Source of the DNA: Nipponacmea schrenckii
Taxonomy: Eukaryota; Mollusca; Gastropoda; Lottiidae
Direction of reading: 5' to 3'
DNA: 64,000 nt
Assembly (NCBI GenBank): GCA_030562195.1
Contig: JAUJPP010000005.1
Span: 16,231,106 to 16,295,105 of the forward strand
Part shown: piece by piece, positions 19,871-30,547 of the stretch
How the letters are laid out: the number at the start of each line of letters is the position of its first letter
Numbering within the stretch: position 1 is the stretch's first letter
Notes under the pieces: model-generated
The model's database searches: none
What the model was told of the DNA's origin: nothing
What the model saw: only the letters and a program-made list of their open reading frames with translations
Translations under genes and position numbers: made by a program

Positions 19871-20149
19871 TTACATAACAGGATTTAGGCTTAATCCCAA
19901 CACCTTAAATCCTTTTCCGTGTTCCGCATTATGTCTGAGTTCTCTTATTTTGCGCAATTCATCTAATTCATTTTTTTGTTGCACAGATTTGCTAATTGAA
20001 CTAGCCTGCCCGACTGATGAAATCGCGAGGATATAAGGTCTTTTAGTTACAAAGGATGTAACCTTTGGTATAAGGGACATCAATCCAGAGAAGAAACCAT
20101 CGCCAGTGTAATTGAACTTTTCCTTTTCATGCTTTAAAATCAACCCCAT
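19871..20149 (-). CDS. Small virion-type protein (MGLILKHEK family), possible minor capsid/core protein
   Basis: 92 codons starting MGLILKHEKEKFNYTGDGFF. It contains a glycine/hydrophobic segment (FFSGLMSLIPKVTSFVT) that could form an amphipathic or membrane-active helix, then a charged coiled segment (QQKNELDELRKIRELR). It ends 3 bases before the capsid start, so the two are probably co-transcribed from the right terminal repeat. The start codon lies inside the inverted repeat; a truncated duplicate of the first codons is at 12781. The homologue in Polinton C (60101-59740) has extra residues (KNKDLISSGAKAISSVGQAA), so this copy has a small internal deletion. The virion role is inferred from position. 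Confidence 0.6.
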   Translation of the reverse strand: MGLILKHEKEKFNYTGDGFFSGLMSLIPKVTSFVTKRPYILAISSVGQASSISKSVQQKNELDELRKIRELRHNAEHGKGFKVLGLSLNPVM

Positions 20150-20549
20150 ATTTTTAATATAGTAGATTTGATAAAAGAAATACAACAAAAGAATTTTATT
20201 ATAAATCCATGTATACAAGTATAAATAAATTCAAAGGTTCATAATCAATACTCTATTTACAAACACATTATCATAAATAGTTATTAATTGTTTTCTCAAC
20301 CGTGCATGGTCGAAAAGCGTACTACTAGTACGGGTCCTTAGTTACGGATGTTGTTATTCAGTTACTAGTCAACTGCTCAGAGGAATGATATTCCTATTTT
20401 ATGTTAATAAGATACTCTAATACGCAGTCTCATAGGAATGATATTCCTTTTCTATGTTAATAAGATCACATGGTACATAACACATATTTCTGAGTCAATA
20501 CTGTATTATTGAATATTCATAACATCTGGTGGAATACTTGCCACGTAAC

Positions 20550-20597
20550 CTGAAACATAAAATGGAGAATTTATTATTAAATATTTTACACACTTAC
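20550..20597 (-). other. Candidate 48-bp intron in the capsid-transcript leader
   Basis: On the minus strand the sequence reads GAAAG|GTAAGT...TTTATGTTTCAG|GTTACGTG. The donor, a pyrimidine-rich tract and the acceptor are all present. Matching sites occur in the left repeat (12376-12425, plus strand) and in Polinton B (about 31196-31247). Their conservation in three copies supports a real splice unit upstream of the capsid genes. An intron this short is near the lower limit for animals. Confidence 0.4.
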
Positions 20598-21055
20598 CTT
20601 TCTAAATCTGTCTTGGATACGATTGATAAATATTTTCAAATCACATGAATTTCCAGAACGTTACTTTTTCAGAATTATTTTGAAACATTTGATATTATTA
20701 AACTGTTAATATTAGATATAGATATAACATACCTTAATTGGATAATTGTCAAATATAATCTCTTGTTAATCTCTTGTCCAAAGAATATTACACCTAGAGT
20801 AAAACAGAAACTAAACTGTACATTAACACGACCGGCTTCAAAATGAGTTGAAGTAAGTAACAGATGTGAACTATTACGACGCAGTTAATAAAGTTCGAGA
20901 ATATTCAAGAATGATAAAGAGAATATTGATTAAACAATTTTAATAATTTAGCAGACGAATTTAGTTAATAATATATCATGAAGTTTAAAGTGAATGTTTA
21001 TTTAAGACATTTTTGGTGATGTATTTTTTTTTAAAGGTAGGGCGGGTGGGCAAAT

Positions 21056-21146
21056 AGTAGTATATGAGCTTACAGATATCCGGTAGCTCGGTGCGGAGCG
21101 GAGCGAAGCGGAGGGGTGCCGGATATCTGTAAGCTCATATACTACT
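21056..21146. repeat. Polinton A right terminal palindrome
   Basis: A perfect 28-base arm (starting agtagtatatgagc) is repeated as its reverse complement at the end (gctcatatactact). The arms flank a 35-base GC-rich loop with ggagcggagcgaagcggagg. Confidence 0.92.
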
Positions 21147-23312
21147 CGTGTCATTCTGTGAAGAGGAAACAAAACCGAAAGAGCACATCCCCTGTGATTC
21201 TACCATAAGAGAACTTTGCTGTTTGATAATGCAGGAAAATGATCTTGACATGCCAAGCGACGCATCAGAAGGTTTAGAACTGTATAAAATACTGAGACGA
21301 GAAATTCGAAATTTATTGTAAAAGTAGTCTTCTCAAATTGAAAATATTTACAATTTGAAGCAAATATACCCCCAAAACAGCTTTGTTTGGCTCAACAGAT
21401 TCTAATGAGTTGATGTAACAGCTAGAGTAATTATCGTGATGTAGACTGAAGTGAGCAAGTGTCATATTGGATTATTACCATTGCAAAGGACACTTAAGCG
21501 AACTCAATCCAACTAATTTTGTCATATTTCGGCGAATACTTAGAGCAACCAATGAATTAAATTTGTTCAGTACAAGTTACAAGCTATCGCACACGTTCAC
21601 CTCAGTTTACTCAGCTAATAATTATTCTACTGAAATGCTCTGGTGTATTGTGTATAATTATAATAAAGTATCAGTTGTATAGTGACCTTTGTGTTGTCTG
21701 AAGCGTCAATACTTAAGTAAAGGATAGCGAGGGCGTTCCATCGAAAGACAGCCCATTGCTCAGGAAGAGGGCGCTGCCGACCCCGAGGACAGGGACTTTC
21801 TTTCGATAGAACACTCGATGAAGAGATCCTTATCAATACCTGACGTTTATTCCGTCATTTGCTGAGTTTTTTTTAAATTACAAAACACAATAAATAAGAA
21901 TAAAATAAGGAACGAAACTCGTGCCATTTAAAGTATACCGCTAAATTCGCGCCTGAAGGAGCAGTAGCTCTCACACATTCCAAATCGGAACATTGCATGC
22001 TTGACCAAAATATAATATACTAAATCTAATAAACATTTAAAAAGCTACAACATATCATAGTGTCAGAGTGTGTATATTCATGGAGTGTAGTGGTAGATTG
22101 AGTAAATACATGGAGTGCAGTACACAGTTTGCAGATACATGACGTGTAGTGTCAGAGTGTGTAAATACATGAAGTGTAGAGTCAGAGTGTGTAAATACAT
22201 GAAGTGGAGCGTCAGAGTGTGTAGATACATGGAGTGTAGTGATAGAGTGTTTAGATACACGGATTGTAGTGTCACCGTGTGTAGATACATGGAGTGTAAA
22301 GTCAGAGTGTGTAGATACATGGATTCAAGTGTCAGAAGTGTGGTGGCAGAATATGTAGTTACATAATGTGCAGTGTCAGATAAAATGAGAATTGCGCGTA
22401 AATGTTGAGGTTAGTCCCAAACATCTGTTTATATTCAGGTGCGTTGCAGCATTCAAATGCCAGGGGGGGGGGCAAACATTCCATAAGCCAATTAACACAA
22501 ATTTATTATCAATTTATATAATGAGCCAGGAGAGGGGGATGCGAAAGCTATGCGGGCCCCCCCCCCCCCCTGCTCCAGCCTCCCATGGCTGCTTTTGACA
22601 GATGACAGCGGGGTAGAGTCAGACAAACTAGATACTTTTTTTATGAAAGCTTCCCGCAACACTTGAAATGTGGGTTTTTTTAAACATATTTATTGACAAC
22701 GAAGCTGATGTATTATTCGTAAGGATGGATATTATTGTAGTTCAATTTGTATATCATCGAAACCCGTATTGTAATGTTTGCACTGTGTGGAGTGTGACTT
22801 ACTAATTAGACTCTTACTTTTTATTTGCTAGGTCGATCTGGGCAATCTCGAACTAATGAGCTTAAACTCATGATGACAAATCCATTATAATCATTCCCAA
22901 GCAATCTTCATCACAACTTCGCGAGGTGGAGATGGGCTTTTAGTGAGCCGTCATTGGGGATGGCTTTTAATACTTTTACAAACAACATTCTAAAACAGAA
23001 GATAAAAATAATAATATTTTATTTCCGGGAAATCTTCAAATACAAAAGATTAAAATAGTAGACTTAATCCTGGAACCTTTACAGTTAGGTGATGGATAAT
23101 ACATGCAGTAAAAATAAAATGAAAGTGGGCTATGGAATGTAAACTGATGTATCTTTACAGTTTATATAATTGCAGAATTTAAAAAGAAACATAACAAAAC
23201 ATAACAAAACGAAGTCCTCTCGTCTCGTCTTGAAGACAAATTATCAATAAAAAAAACTAAAAAAAGAACATCATATCATCGCATCGTTTTAGTTAACTCT
23301 GAAACTGGGTGC
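21147..23312. other. Non-coding interval between Polinton A and the HECT gene
   Basis: No supported gene. It contains a 30-bp minisatellite (22055-22380), C-rich and G-rich runs near 22462-22570, and presumably the 3' UTR of the minus-strand HECT gene next to 23312. Confidence 0.5.
22055..22380. repeat. 30-bp minisatellite, about 11 units
   Basis: The unit gtgtcagagtgtgtagatac plus atggagtgta recurs with point changes from about 22060 to 22380. The unit length is a multiple of three, so both strands give spurious open frames (for example 22078-22320 and 22115-22366). These are not genes. Confidence 0.9.
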
Positions 23313-24221
23313 TTAAATAAAGTCCATTACCCAAACGGATGATTCAAGAACACTTTTGAATTCTTTTCTGAATTGCGGAAAGTTAAAATATGTTTTTGAC
23401 AGCTCCAATAAGCAGGAACAAGTGTGGGCGACTGGACGCCTAGCAAACTCTGACTGTATAACAAATGCCACATCAATGTGATTACTCACTAATAGATCAG
23501 AGCCTGTTGCGAATCGTAAGAAATTCTTCAAATTCGATTCATCTAATTCTCTCACAAACCACCGGAGATGATTAGACACTTCCCTCTCTTCCATAGTCAT
23601 GATTTCAGGAAACTTTAACAATTTAATCACCTTTTGCGTTGTTGGGTAAAAGTCTCTGTACATGGTTTCTGGGCGCGTCTTGTCCATTTTCAGACAAGCG
23701 AGGATTGGCCTCCAACACTTGACAACAAACATGGGCTTTTGGACAAATTCTTTATGAGCAATTTCTGTTACAATTTGGTGAATATTTTGTTGAGTTGGCA
23801 TCACCTTACAATCATATCTGCTCAGCAGATCAAGCAGTTCGGATCTGTCAACTGATTCAATGTCAGAAAGTGCTTCCTTCAATGTGTCACGGTCTGTAGG
23901 AGGAAGATACAGCATAAAGTTACCATGCAAGTCGGTATTAACCTTTCCAAGGAAGCACTGGTCAAGAAAGACTTGGGACATTTGCACAGGGAAATAAGTG
24001 ACAGCTCGCCATCCAAAAACAATGATTCTTGCAACTGCCTGCCACTCCTCTTCTCCAAAGTCGTGTCGAAGACATGGCACTTTAAGCTGTTTTCCCTCAG
24101 TACATTCATCGTAAAATGACGACCAAAACTCACATAAAACGTCTCTTGTAACCCCACCACCATCCTCAGCAGCTTCCTCTTTGCCATGTGGATCAATGAC
24201 TTGAATTTTCAGATCATTCAT
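23313..24221 (-). CDS. HECT-type E3 ubiquitin ligase, catalytic domain exon
   Basis: 302 codons. The HECT fold accepts ubiquitin on a Cys and passes it to a substrate Lys. AAEDGGGVTRDVLCEFW (about residue 18) matches the conserved (D/E)-x-GGVxRE-like start of the lobe. The C-lobe ends with FARRPVAHTCSCLLELSKTY, where AHTC carries the catalytic Cys, then FPQFRKEFKSVLESSVWVMDFI, close to the canonical C-terminus. The upstream coding region ends about 30 bases earlier in another frame (KLVTIS), so there is either a one-base indel or an unrecognised splice. The overall type resembles invertebrate G2E3-like HECT proteins. The stop is at 23313. Confidence 0.82.
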   Translation of the reverse strand: MNDLKIQVIDPHGKEEAAEDGGGVTRDVLCEFWSSFYDECTEGKQLKVPCLRHDFGEEEWQAVARIIVFGWRAVTYFPVQMSQVFLDQCFLGKVNTDLHGNFMLYLPPTDRDTLKEALSDIESVDRSELLDLLSRYDCKVMPTQQNIHQIVTEIAHKEFVQKPMFVVKCWRPILACLKMDKTRPETMYRDFYPTTQKVIKLLKFPEIMTMEEREVSNHLRWFVRELDESNLKNFLRFATGSDLLVSNHIDVAFVIQSEFARRPVAHTCSCLLELSKTYFNFPQFRKEFKSVLESSVWVMDFI

Positions 24222-24249
24222 TTCTGGATTGAAAGATGAAATAAGCTCC

Positions 24250-25518
24250 TTAAGAAATTGTCACGAGTTTTTCTTGAATAACGTTGGGTTGAGTCCATGT
24301 TGATGTTCCCATCTCATCTTCATTAATTCCATTGATGCTCAGTGCAGCTTGCATTAAGTCATTTTCATAGTCTTGATGCTGGAGTTGATGTTGATGAAAG
24401 TCAGTATCATTTCCCAAATACTCGTGCGTGGCCGATGTGTCGTGAGAAAAGTCTACAGTATCTGTTGTGACGAATGGGGTGGTAATAGATGTGTATCTTG
24501 CTTGTTCTTGGTTTGCAGTGACGAGATCAGAATAATTTGTATCTGGTGGTAAATGTATGTCAGATTCAGATCCAAATAATGTTGCCATGGAGGTTGCATA
24601 TGACATTGCAATGTTGGCTGAGGAGCTGCGAGGAATATTGCTAGGATTTTGAAGAATTAATGAAGGAAGTGAGTCATCAGAATCATCTTTTGTTTCATGG
24701 GCAGTATATGACGTGGCGGTCGATGAAGTTCTAGGAATGTCGATTGGATTTCGAGAAGGTGTCCGTATGGATGGAAGCGAGTCATCAGAATCATCTTTTG
24801 TTCCATTGGCAGTATATGACGTGGTGGTTGATGACTTTTTAGGAATTTCGCTTGGATTTCGAGACGGTGTCAGTATGGATGGAAGCGAGTCATCAGAATC
24901 TTCTTTTGATTCAGTTGTCAACAGGTAGAACCTAAGTTTAGGAAGTTTTGTTTCCTGGTACATTTCTTCTATGGTTTTGTCACTTCTAAGCTCTCTCTCG
25001 CTAAAGTCACAAAGAGAGCATTGTTCATACTTCTTCATCTGTTTGAATTGCGGCGAATCTTCATGCAAAAACAGTTTTTTTTTGCCATCTCAATGACGTC
25101 AGAGCGCTTTGCATCTTTACCTACGTCGATTTCACGAGTACCCCCCCCCCTTTTTCTCTCTTACTTGAACACTTTTTTCATCTGAACGGTGTATCCATCC
25201 TAACTTTACTTTCCTGGTCATCTTCTCAGCGTGTCGGTTTCCAAAATGTTTTTTGGGGGTTCGCATGTCGTCTTCTGAGGATGCTTCTTCGGTTACCGCA
25301 GTTGAAGTTGATTTAGAACTTGGCTGTCTTTGAGGTCTTCGTCTTTTGTTTTCGATCTTGTCTCTCAGAATGGAAAGTAGCTTGTTCTTTTTTACCTCTG
25401 TTTTAGCTACACCAGAATGACTTTTAATGTACTTCCTTATTCTGACTCTATCTCCGTGCTTTTCAACATACTTGGACAAGTCGTCTTCGCTCAAGAGGCT
25501 AACAATATCAGGCCCTAC
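24250..25518 (-). CDS. HECT gene, second exon: SAM-like/linker and Ser-Asp-rich repeats (frame-broken)
   Basis: Begins at an acceptor (TTTTGTAG|GTAGGG, exon start 25518) with VGPDIVSLLSEDDLSKYVEK, then GDRVRIRKYIKSH, a small helical module. A basic linker follows. A 10-C run at 25141-25150 shifts the frame; the duplicate has cccccaccc there and stays open. The next frame (25068-24250) holds CSLCDFSERELRSDKT and about three 36-residue repeats of the type SDDSLPSI.TPSRNP..IP..SS, an acidic, disordered linker. It ends just before the HECT domain. A frame change near 25072-25080 (a run of nine A on the coding strand) is shared with the duplicate; it may mark a short intron rather than damage. Confidence 0.65.
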
Positions 25519-26733
25519 CTACAAAATAAGTAAATAAATGAATCTTTGGAGTATACAAAAAACTTTTGGAGTGTCCAAATAGGATTATATAATTTCAACT
25601 GCTCAATAGGCTACCTACACAAAGAGACAATTAACTTTTGCATGTTCCGAAAGGTAATAGCCCATTTGGATCAAATTTGCAAATGGAATTAGTCTACTTG
25701 TAAACACAAGATTGAATGTTTTTATGTTCTGAAAGATTCAAAGAATTGTCATCTCTTGCTTAGGTTTTATGCCTGCGTAGGCCTATTACAACCTCACAAC
25801 TGGATTGTTTCGTTTAATTATATAATTTACAGCCGATATCAGCTGTCATTGAAAATTCGTTCGGTATTTCTACGACTTCCCTATTGTTTTCTACCGTCAA
25901 AATTCCATAAAGATCAAAAGGGTTCATTTCACAAAGAGATTGTAGGCCAAAGTCGTATGTCGGTGTAAGTTTTTAACCGTTGAACTAAACCTGTCCTAAC
26001 TAGTCTTTAACGTTGTCGATCCTCAATCCTTATCTTAGTCTTAACTTATGACGCTCACAAATCCATTCTTATTTACAAAATTTTCCAGAAGGGAGACGAC
26101 GTCAACCAGACGCCCCCCCCCCCCCACACACACACACACTTCACTTGCAAACGACAACTGGACTTTTCCTAAAAGTTCATTAATTATCTTTTCCACCTCT
26201 TCATACAGTCACCTGTGAATTAAGCCATCTGGTGGACCGAACGTAGGCCTACTCAATCTTTTCGTCAGATAAATCTGAATCAGACCTTCTTAATGTGCAT
26301 GAATGAGGTTGCTTGTCGGAATGACTTTGTATGCTTGCAAGTCAACCCTAATTCTAATTTTTTTCCTGGGCGGTGACCAGAACTTCTTGAACCCAAATCA
26401 TAATTAAAATCCCCCCTCCATTTTTTTTTAGCCTGCACAGTTTTTCTATGGCCCTAATAGGCCTACCCAAGGCTGGTCTGGATGTGTCCACCCCCCCCCC
26501 CTCCCCAAATGTCAAAACAGATCGCCGCCCTTGACTGTTTTGTAAAAGACATGAAGGAAATTCGCTGGAATGAGACCAATAGACGGGCATTTTGAGCGAA
26601 GATCCGATTTTTATGCCTAGGATTGTAATAAGAAAGACATGTTTTTCCAAACGATTGCATCAAACGATAACTACGAGTTATGCAAACTTTAGGCTACTGT
26701 AATATTAGTGTTACTGGGTCGAGGTCTACTTAC

Positions 26734-26814
26734 CTTCTCTTCTTTCATTTTTTCTATTACTGATTTTTCAATGCCCAACTCATCCAAAAACAACCAAAAC
26801 TTATCTTCATCCAT
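26734..26814 (-). CDS. HECT gene, first coding exon
   Basis: 27 codons, MDEDKFWLFLDELGIEKSVI...KEEK, ending at a consensus donor (AAG|GTAAGT, intron from 26733). The phase joins exactly in frame to VGPDIVSLL at 25518, giving a helical N-terminal module. The intron (25519-26733) contains a run of C residues and a CA repeat near 26112-26142. An identical exon is at 30378-30458. This exon is too short to be found by length. Confidence 0.75.
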
Positions 26815-26902
26815 AATGTAGCCATCATGCAGTTCAAAACTAAAAATGTTCCGATCTTTCAGTGAAATTTTGAAATTACGCCTTTAAATCTGGTTATTAC
26901 AA

Positions 26903-27086
26903 CTTTTAAAATCCAATGTTAATGTGTATTGTTGGTCAGCCAGGATCAGGAAAGACTCACCTGTTATTTACGAACAACAACCAAATTATTAGATTTTAAT
27001 TCTCTCTACATTTATACATCAACTCAAGATCAATTATATTATCAATTTCTGAAAGCCTTAGAATATTTACAAAAAGATGACATAAG
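26903..27086 (+). pseudogene. Polinton packaging ATPase (FtsK/HerA type) fragment
   Basis: MLMCIVGQPGSGKTHLLF is the start of the Polinton genome-packaging ATPase with a perfect Walker A (GQPGSGKT). After about 25 residues a frameshift follows near 26990. The next frame gives LYIYTSTQDQLYYQFLKALE. The fragment stops abruptly at the terminal palindrome of Polinton B (27087). A homologous piece on the minus strand lies at about 58885-58990. Confidence 0.75.
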
Positions 27087-27177
27087 AGTAGTAATAGAGC
27101 TTACAGATATCCGGCACCCCTCCGCTTCGATCCGCTCCGCTCCGAGCTACCGGATGTCTGTAAGCTCTATTACTACT
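27087..27177. repeat. Polinton B left terminal palindrome
   Basis: Arms begin agtagtaatagagc and end gctctattactact, with one mismatch (ccggat/atatcc region). The loop is GC-rich (cacccctccgcttcgatccg). It is followed after 37 bases by the PLA2-integrase start codon. That is probably the ancestral spacing, because copy A has about 1 kb of right-end sequence inserted there. Confidence 0.9.
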
Positions 27178-27214
27178 ATTTGCCCACCCGCCCTCCCTAT
27201 TAAATAACCAAAAA

Positions 27215-28002
27215 ATGTCTTTAATAAACATTCACTCCCCTACAACTTATTTCGGATCAGGAGACATTCAAAAATCTCTAACTAAACTTCCAGGTTTCCC
27301 ATGGGCTAAATATAAAGGTGAGAAACATCTTCCAGGTCATAATTACACTGGACCGGGAACTAGGTTAGATTTACGACTAGATGAAAATGATAATCCAAAA
27401 CCAGGTGAAGAACCAGTTAATAGAGCAGATGCCGCTGCACTTAAACACGACAAACTATACAGAAATGAAGACTTACAATTTCGACACGAAGCAGACAAAC
27501 AAATGATTAAAGAATTAGAATCTATTCCAAATCCTACTTTTAGAGAAAAAGTTGAAAGAGCATTAATCATAAGATTATTAAAATCAAAAATGAAATTGGG
27601 TATGGGATTAGCAGATGAAATTCATAAAGAATTCGGAAAAACTAAAAACTTTTTAAAAGTGAAAGTATTCGCCAAAGACGATATATGGTCAGCTGATTTG
27701 ATTAATATGCTCCCAGAAAGAGGTTATATATATAGATTTATATACAAGATACGCTTGGGTTATTCCTCTAAAAAACAAAACAGGTCTAACTGTTAAAAAA
27801 GCATTTGAAACAATAATGAAACATAGAAAACCCAAAAAGTTATGGGTAGATCAAGGAACAGAATTTTATAATAAAAATATGAAATCTTTAGGGTTTGAAA
27901 TTTACAGTACATATAACGAAGGTAAAGCTGTAGTAATTGAGAGATTTAACAGAACTCTAAAAAACAAATTATTCAAAAAGTTCACAGAATTTAATTCTCA
28001 AA
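27215..28002 (+). pseudogene. PLA2-integrase fusion gene of Polinton B, frame-shifted and truncated
   Basis: The first 193 codons (27215-27796) repeat copy A: YTGPG calcium loop, KHDKLY catalytic pair, then DDIWSADLINM (first integrase Asp). A small deletion near 27735 removes the CLTVID block and shifts the frame. The second frame (27816-28010) supplies LWVDQGTEF (second Asp) and AVVIERFNRTLKNKL (Glu). This copy therefore retains all three DDE positions in pieces. At about 28002 the sequence changes to HECT-gene DNA at a shared gttgatgttgatgaaag stretch. Confidence 0.78.
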
Positions 28003-30547
28003 AAGTTGATGTTGATGAAAGTCAGTATCATTTCCCAAATACTCGTGCGTGGCCGATGTGTCGTGAGAAAAGTCTACAGTATCTGTTGTGACGAATGGGG
28101 TGGTAATAGATGTGTATCTTGCTTGTTCTTGGTTTGCAGTGACGAGATCAGAATAATTTGTATCTGGTGGTAAATGTATGTCAGATTCAGATCCAAATAA
28201 TGTTGCCATGGAGGTTGCATATGACATTGCAATGTTGGCTGAGGAGCTGCGAGGAATATTGCTAGGATTTTGAAGAATTAATGAAGGAAGTGAGTCATCA
28301 GAATCATCTTTTGTTTCATGGGCAGTATATGACGTGGCGGTCGATGAAGTTCTAGGAATGTCGATTGGATTTCGAGAAGGTGTCCGTATGGATGGAAGCG
28401 AGTCATCAGAATCATCTTTTGTTCCATTGGCAGTATATGACGTGGTGGTTGATGACTTTTTAGGAATTTCGCTTGGATTTCGAGACGGTGTCAGTATGGA
28501 TGGAAGCGAGTCATCAGAATCTTCTTTTGATTCAGTTGTCAACAGGTAGAACCTAAGTTTAGGAAGTTTTGTTTCCTGGTACATTTCTTCTATGGTTTTG
28601 TCACTTCTAAGCTCTCTCTCGCTAAAGTCACAAAGAGAGCATTGTTCATACTTCTTCATCTGTTTGAATTGCGGCGAATCTTCATGCAAAAACAGTTTTT
28701 TTTTGCCATCTCAATGACGTCAGAGCGCTTTGCATCTTTACCTACGTCGATTTCACGAGTACCCCCACCCTTTTTCTCTCTTACTTGAACACTTTTTTCA
28801 TCTGAACGGTGTATCCATCCTAACTTTACTTTCCTGGTCATCTTCTCAGCGTGTCGGTTTCCAAAATGTTTTTTGGGGGTTCGCATGTCGTCTTCTGAGG
28901 ATGCTTCTTCGGTTACCGCAGTTGAAGTTGATTTAGAACTTGGCTGTCTTTGAGGTCTTCGTCTTTTGTTTTCGATCTTGTCTCTCAGAATGGAAAGTAG
29001 CTTGTTCTTTTTTACCTCTGTTTTAGCTACACCAGAATGACTTTTAATGTACTTCCTTATTCTGACTCTATCTCCGTGCTTTTCAACATACTTGGACAAG
29101 TCGTCTTCGCTCAAGAGGCTAACAATATCAGGCCCTACCTACAAAATAAGTAAATAAATGAATCTTTGGAGTATACAAAAAACTTTTGGAGTGTCCAAAT
29201 AGGATTATATAATTTCAACTGCTCAATAGGCTACCTACACAAAGAGACAATTAACTTTTGCATGTTCCGAAAGGTAATAGCCCATTTGGATCAAATTTGC
29301 AAATGGAATTAGTCTACTTGTAAACACAAGATTGAATGTTTTTATGTTCTGAAAGATTCAAAGAATAGGCCAACAGAAATTTAATCGAATTGCCATCTCT
29401 TGCTTAGGTTTTATGCCTGCGTAGGCCTATTACAACCTCACAACTGGATTGTTTCGTTTAATTATATAATTTACAGCCGATATCAGCTGTCATTGAAAAT
29501 TCGTTCGGTATTTCTACGACTTCCCTATTGTTTTCTACCGTCAAAATTCCATAAAGATCAAAAGGGTTCATTTCACAAAGAGATTGTAGGCCAAAGTCGT
29601 ATGTCGGTGTAAGTTTTTAACCGTTGAACTAAACCTGTCCTAACTAGTCTTTAACGTTGTCGATCCTCAATCCTTATCTTAGTCTTAACTTATGACGCTC
29701 ACAAATCCATTCTTATTTACAAAATTTTCCAGAAGGGAGACGACGTCAACCAGACGCCCCCCCCCCCACACACACACACACTTCACTTGCAAACGATAAC
29801 TGGACTTTTCCTAAAAGTTCATTAATTATCTTTTCCACCTCTTCATACAGTCACCTGTGAATTAAGCCATCTGGTGGACCGAACGTAGGCCTACTCAATC
29901 TTTTCGTCAGATAAATCTGAATCAGACCTTCTTAATGTGCATGAATGAGGTTGCTTGTCGGAATGACTTTGTATGCTTGCAAGTCAACCCTAATTCTAAT
30001 TTTTTTCCTGGGCGGTGACCAGAACTTCTTGAACCCAAATCATAATTAAAATCCCCCCTCCATTTTTTTTTAGCCTGCACAGTTTTTCTATGGCCCTAAT
30101 AGGCCTACCCAAGGCTGGTCTGGATGTGTCCACCCCCCCCCCCCCCCCAAATGTCAAAACAGATCGCCGCCCTTGACTGTTTTGTAAAAGACATGAAGGA
30201 AATTCGCTGGAATGAGACCCAAAAGACGGGCATTTTGAGCGAAGATCCGATTTTTATGCCTAGGATTGTAATAAGAAAGACATGTTTTTCCAAACGATTG
30301 CATCAAAACGATAACTACGAGTTATGCAAACTTTAGGCTACTGTAATATTAGTGTTACTGGGTCGAGGTCTACTTACCTTCTCTTCTTTCATTTTTTCTA
30401 TTACTGATTTTTCAATGCCCAACTCATCCAAAAACAACCAAAACTTATCTTCATCCATAATGTAGCCATCATGCAGTTCAAAACTAAAAATGTTCCGATC
30501 TTTCAGTGAAATTTTGAAATTACGCCTTTAAATCTGGTTATTACAAC
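28002..30547 (-). pseudogene. Duplicate of HECT gene 5' half (exons 1 and 2, no HECT domain)
   Basis: A near-identical copy of 24376-26901, including exon 1 (30378-30458), the intron, and exon 2 from 29138 downward. The HECT catalytic exon is missing. Differences include cccccaccc instead of ten C (keeping the frame open through TREIDVGKDAK) and a 26-base insertion near 29366. The intron is retained, so this is a genomic duplication rather than a retrocopy. It may be a recent duplication or an assembly artefact next to a gap. Confidence 0.8.

Larger units (their letters stand above)
11795..21146 (+). mobile_element. Polinton/Maverick copy A (adintovirus-like), internally deleted
   Basis: A 9.35-kb element bounded by two 91-bp palindromic ends and inverted repeats of about 1.1 kb. 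Plus-strand genes are PLA2-integrase, protease, fibre-like protein, small membrane protein and N-terminal pieces of DNA polymerase B. Minus-strand genes read from the right end: a small virion-type protein and the major capsid protein. The polymerase palm, packaging ATPase and penton-like genes are missing; the deletion joins polymerase and capsid sequences at about 18715. Most genes carry frameshifts. No 6-bp target duplication is visible (left flank ends ttatat..., right flank begins cgtgtc). Confidence 0.88.
20036..21146 (-). repeat. Polinton A right terminal inverted repeat
   Basis: Inverse match of 11795-12895. Reading inward from the end it contains the palindrome, a non-coding leader with a candidate short intron (20550-20597), two copies of ggaatgatattcc, and the start of the small virion-type gene. 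The same leader is found in Polinton B at 31140-31804. Confidence 0.85.

Noticed and set aside
22078..22366. Two opposing open frames of about 80 codons
   Set aside because: Both are by-products of the 30-bp minisatellite.
22055..22380. CRISPR-like regular repeats
   Set aside because: The repeats are contiguous, without unique spacers, in a eukaryotic genome. No cas genes.
24713..24928. Plus-strand frame of 71 codons (and its duplicate at 28334)
   Set aside because: Antisense to the Ser/Asp-rich repeats of the HECT gene linker.
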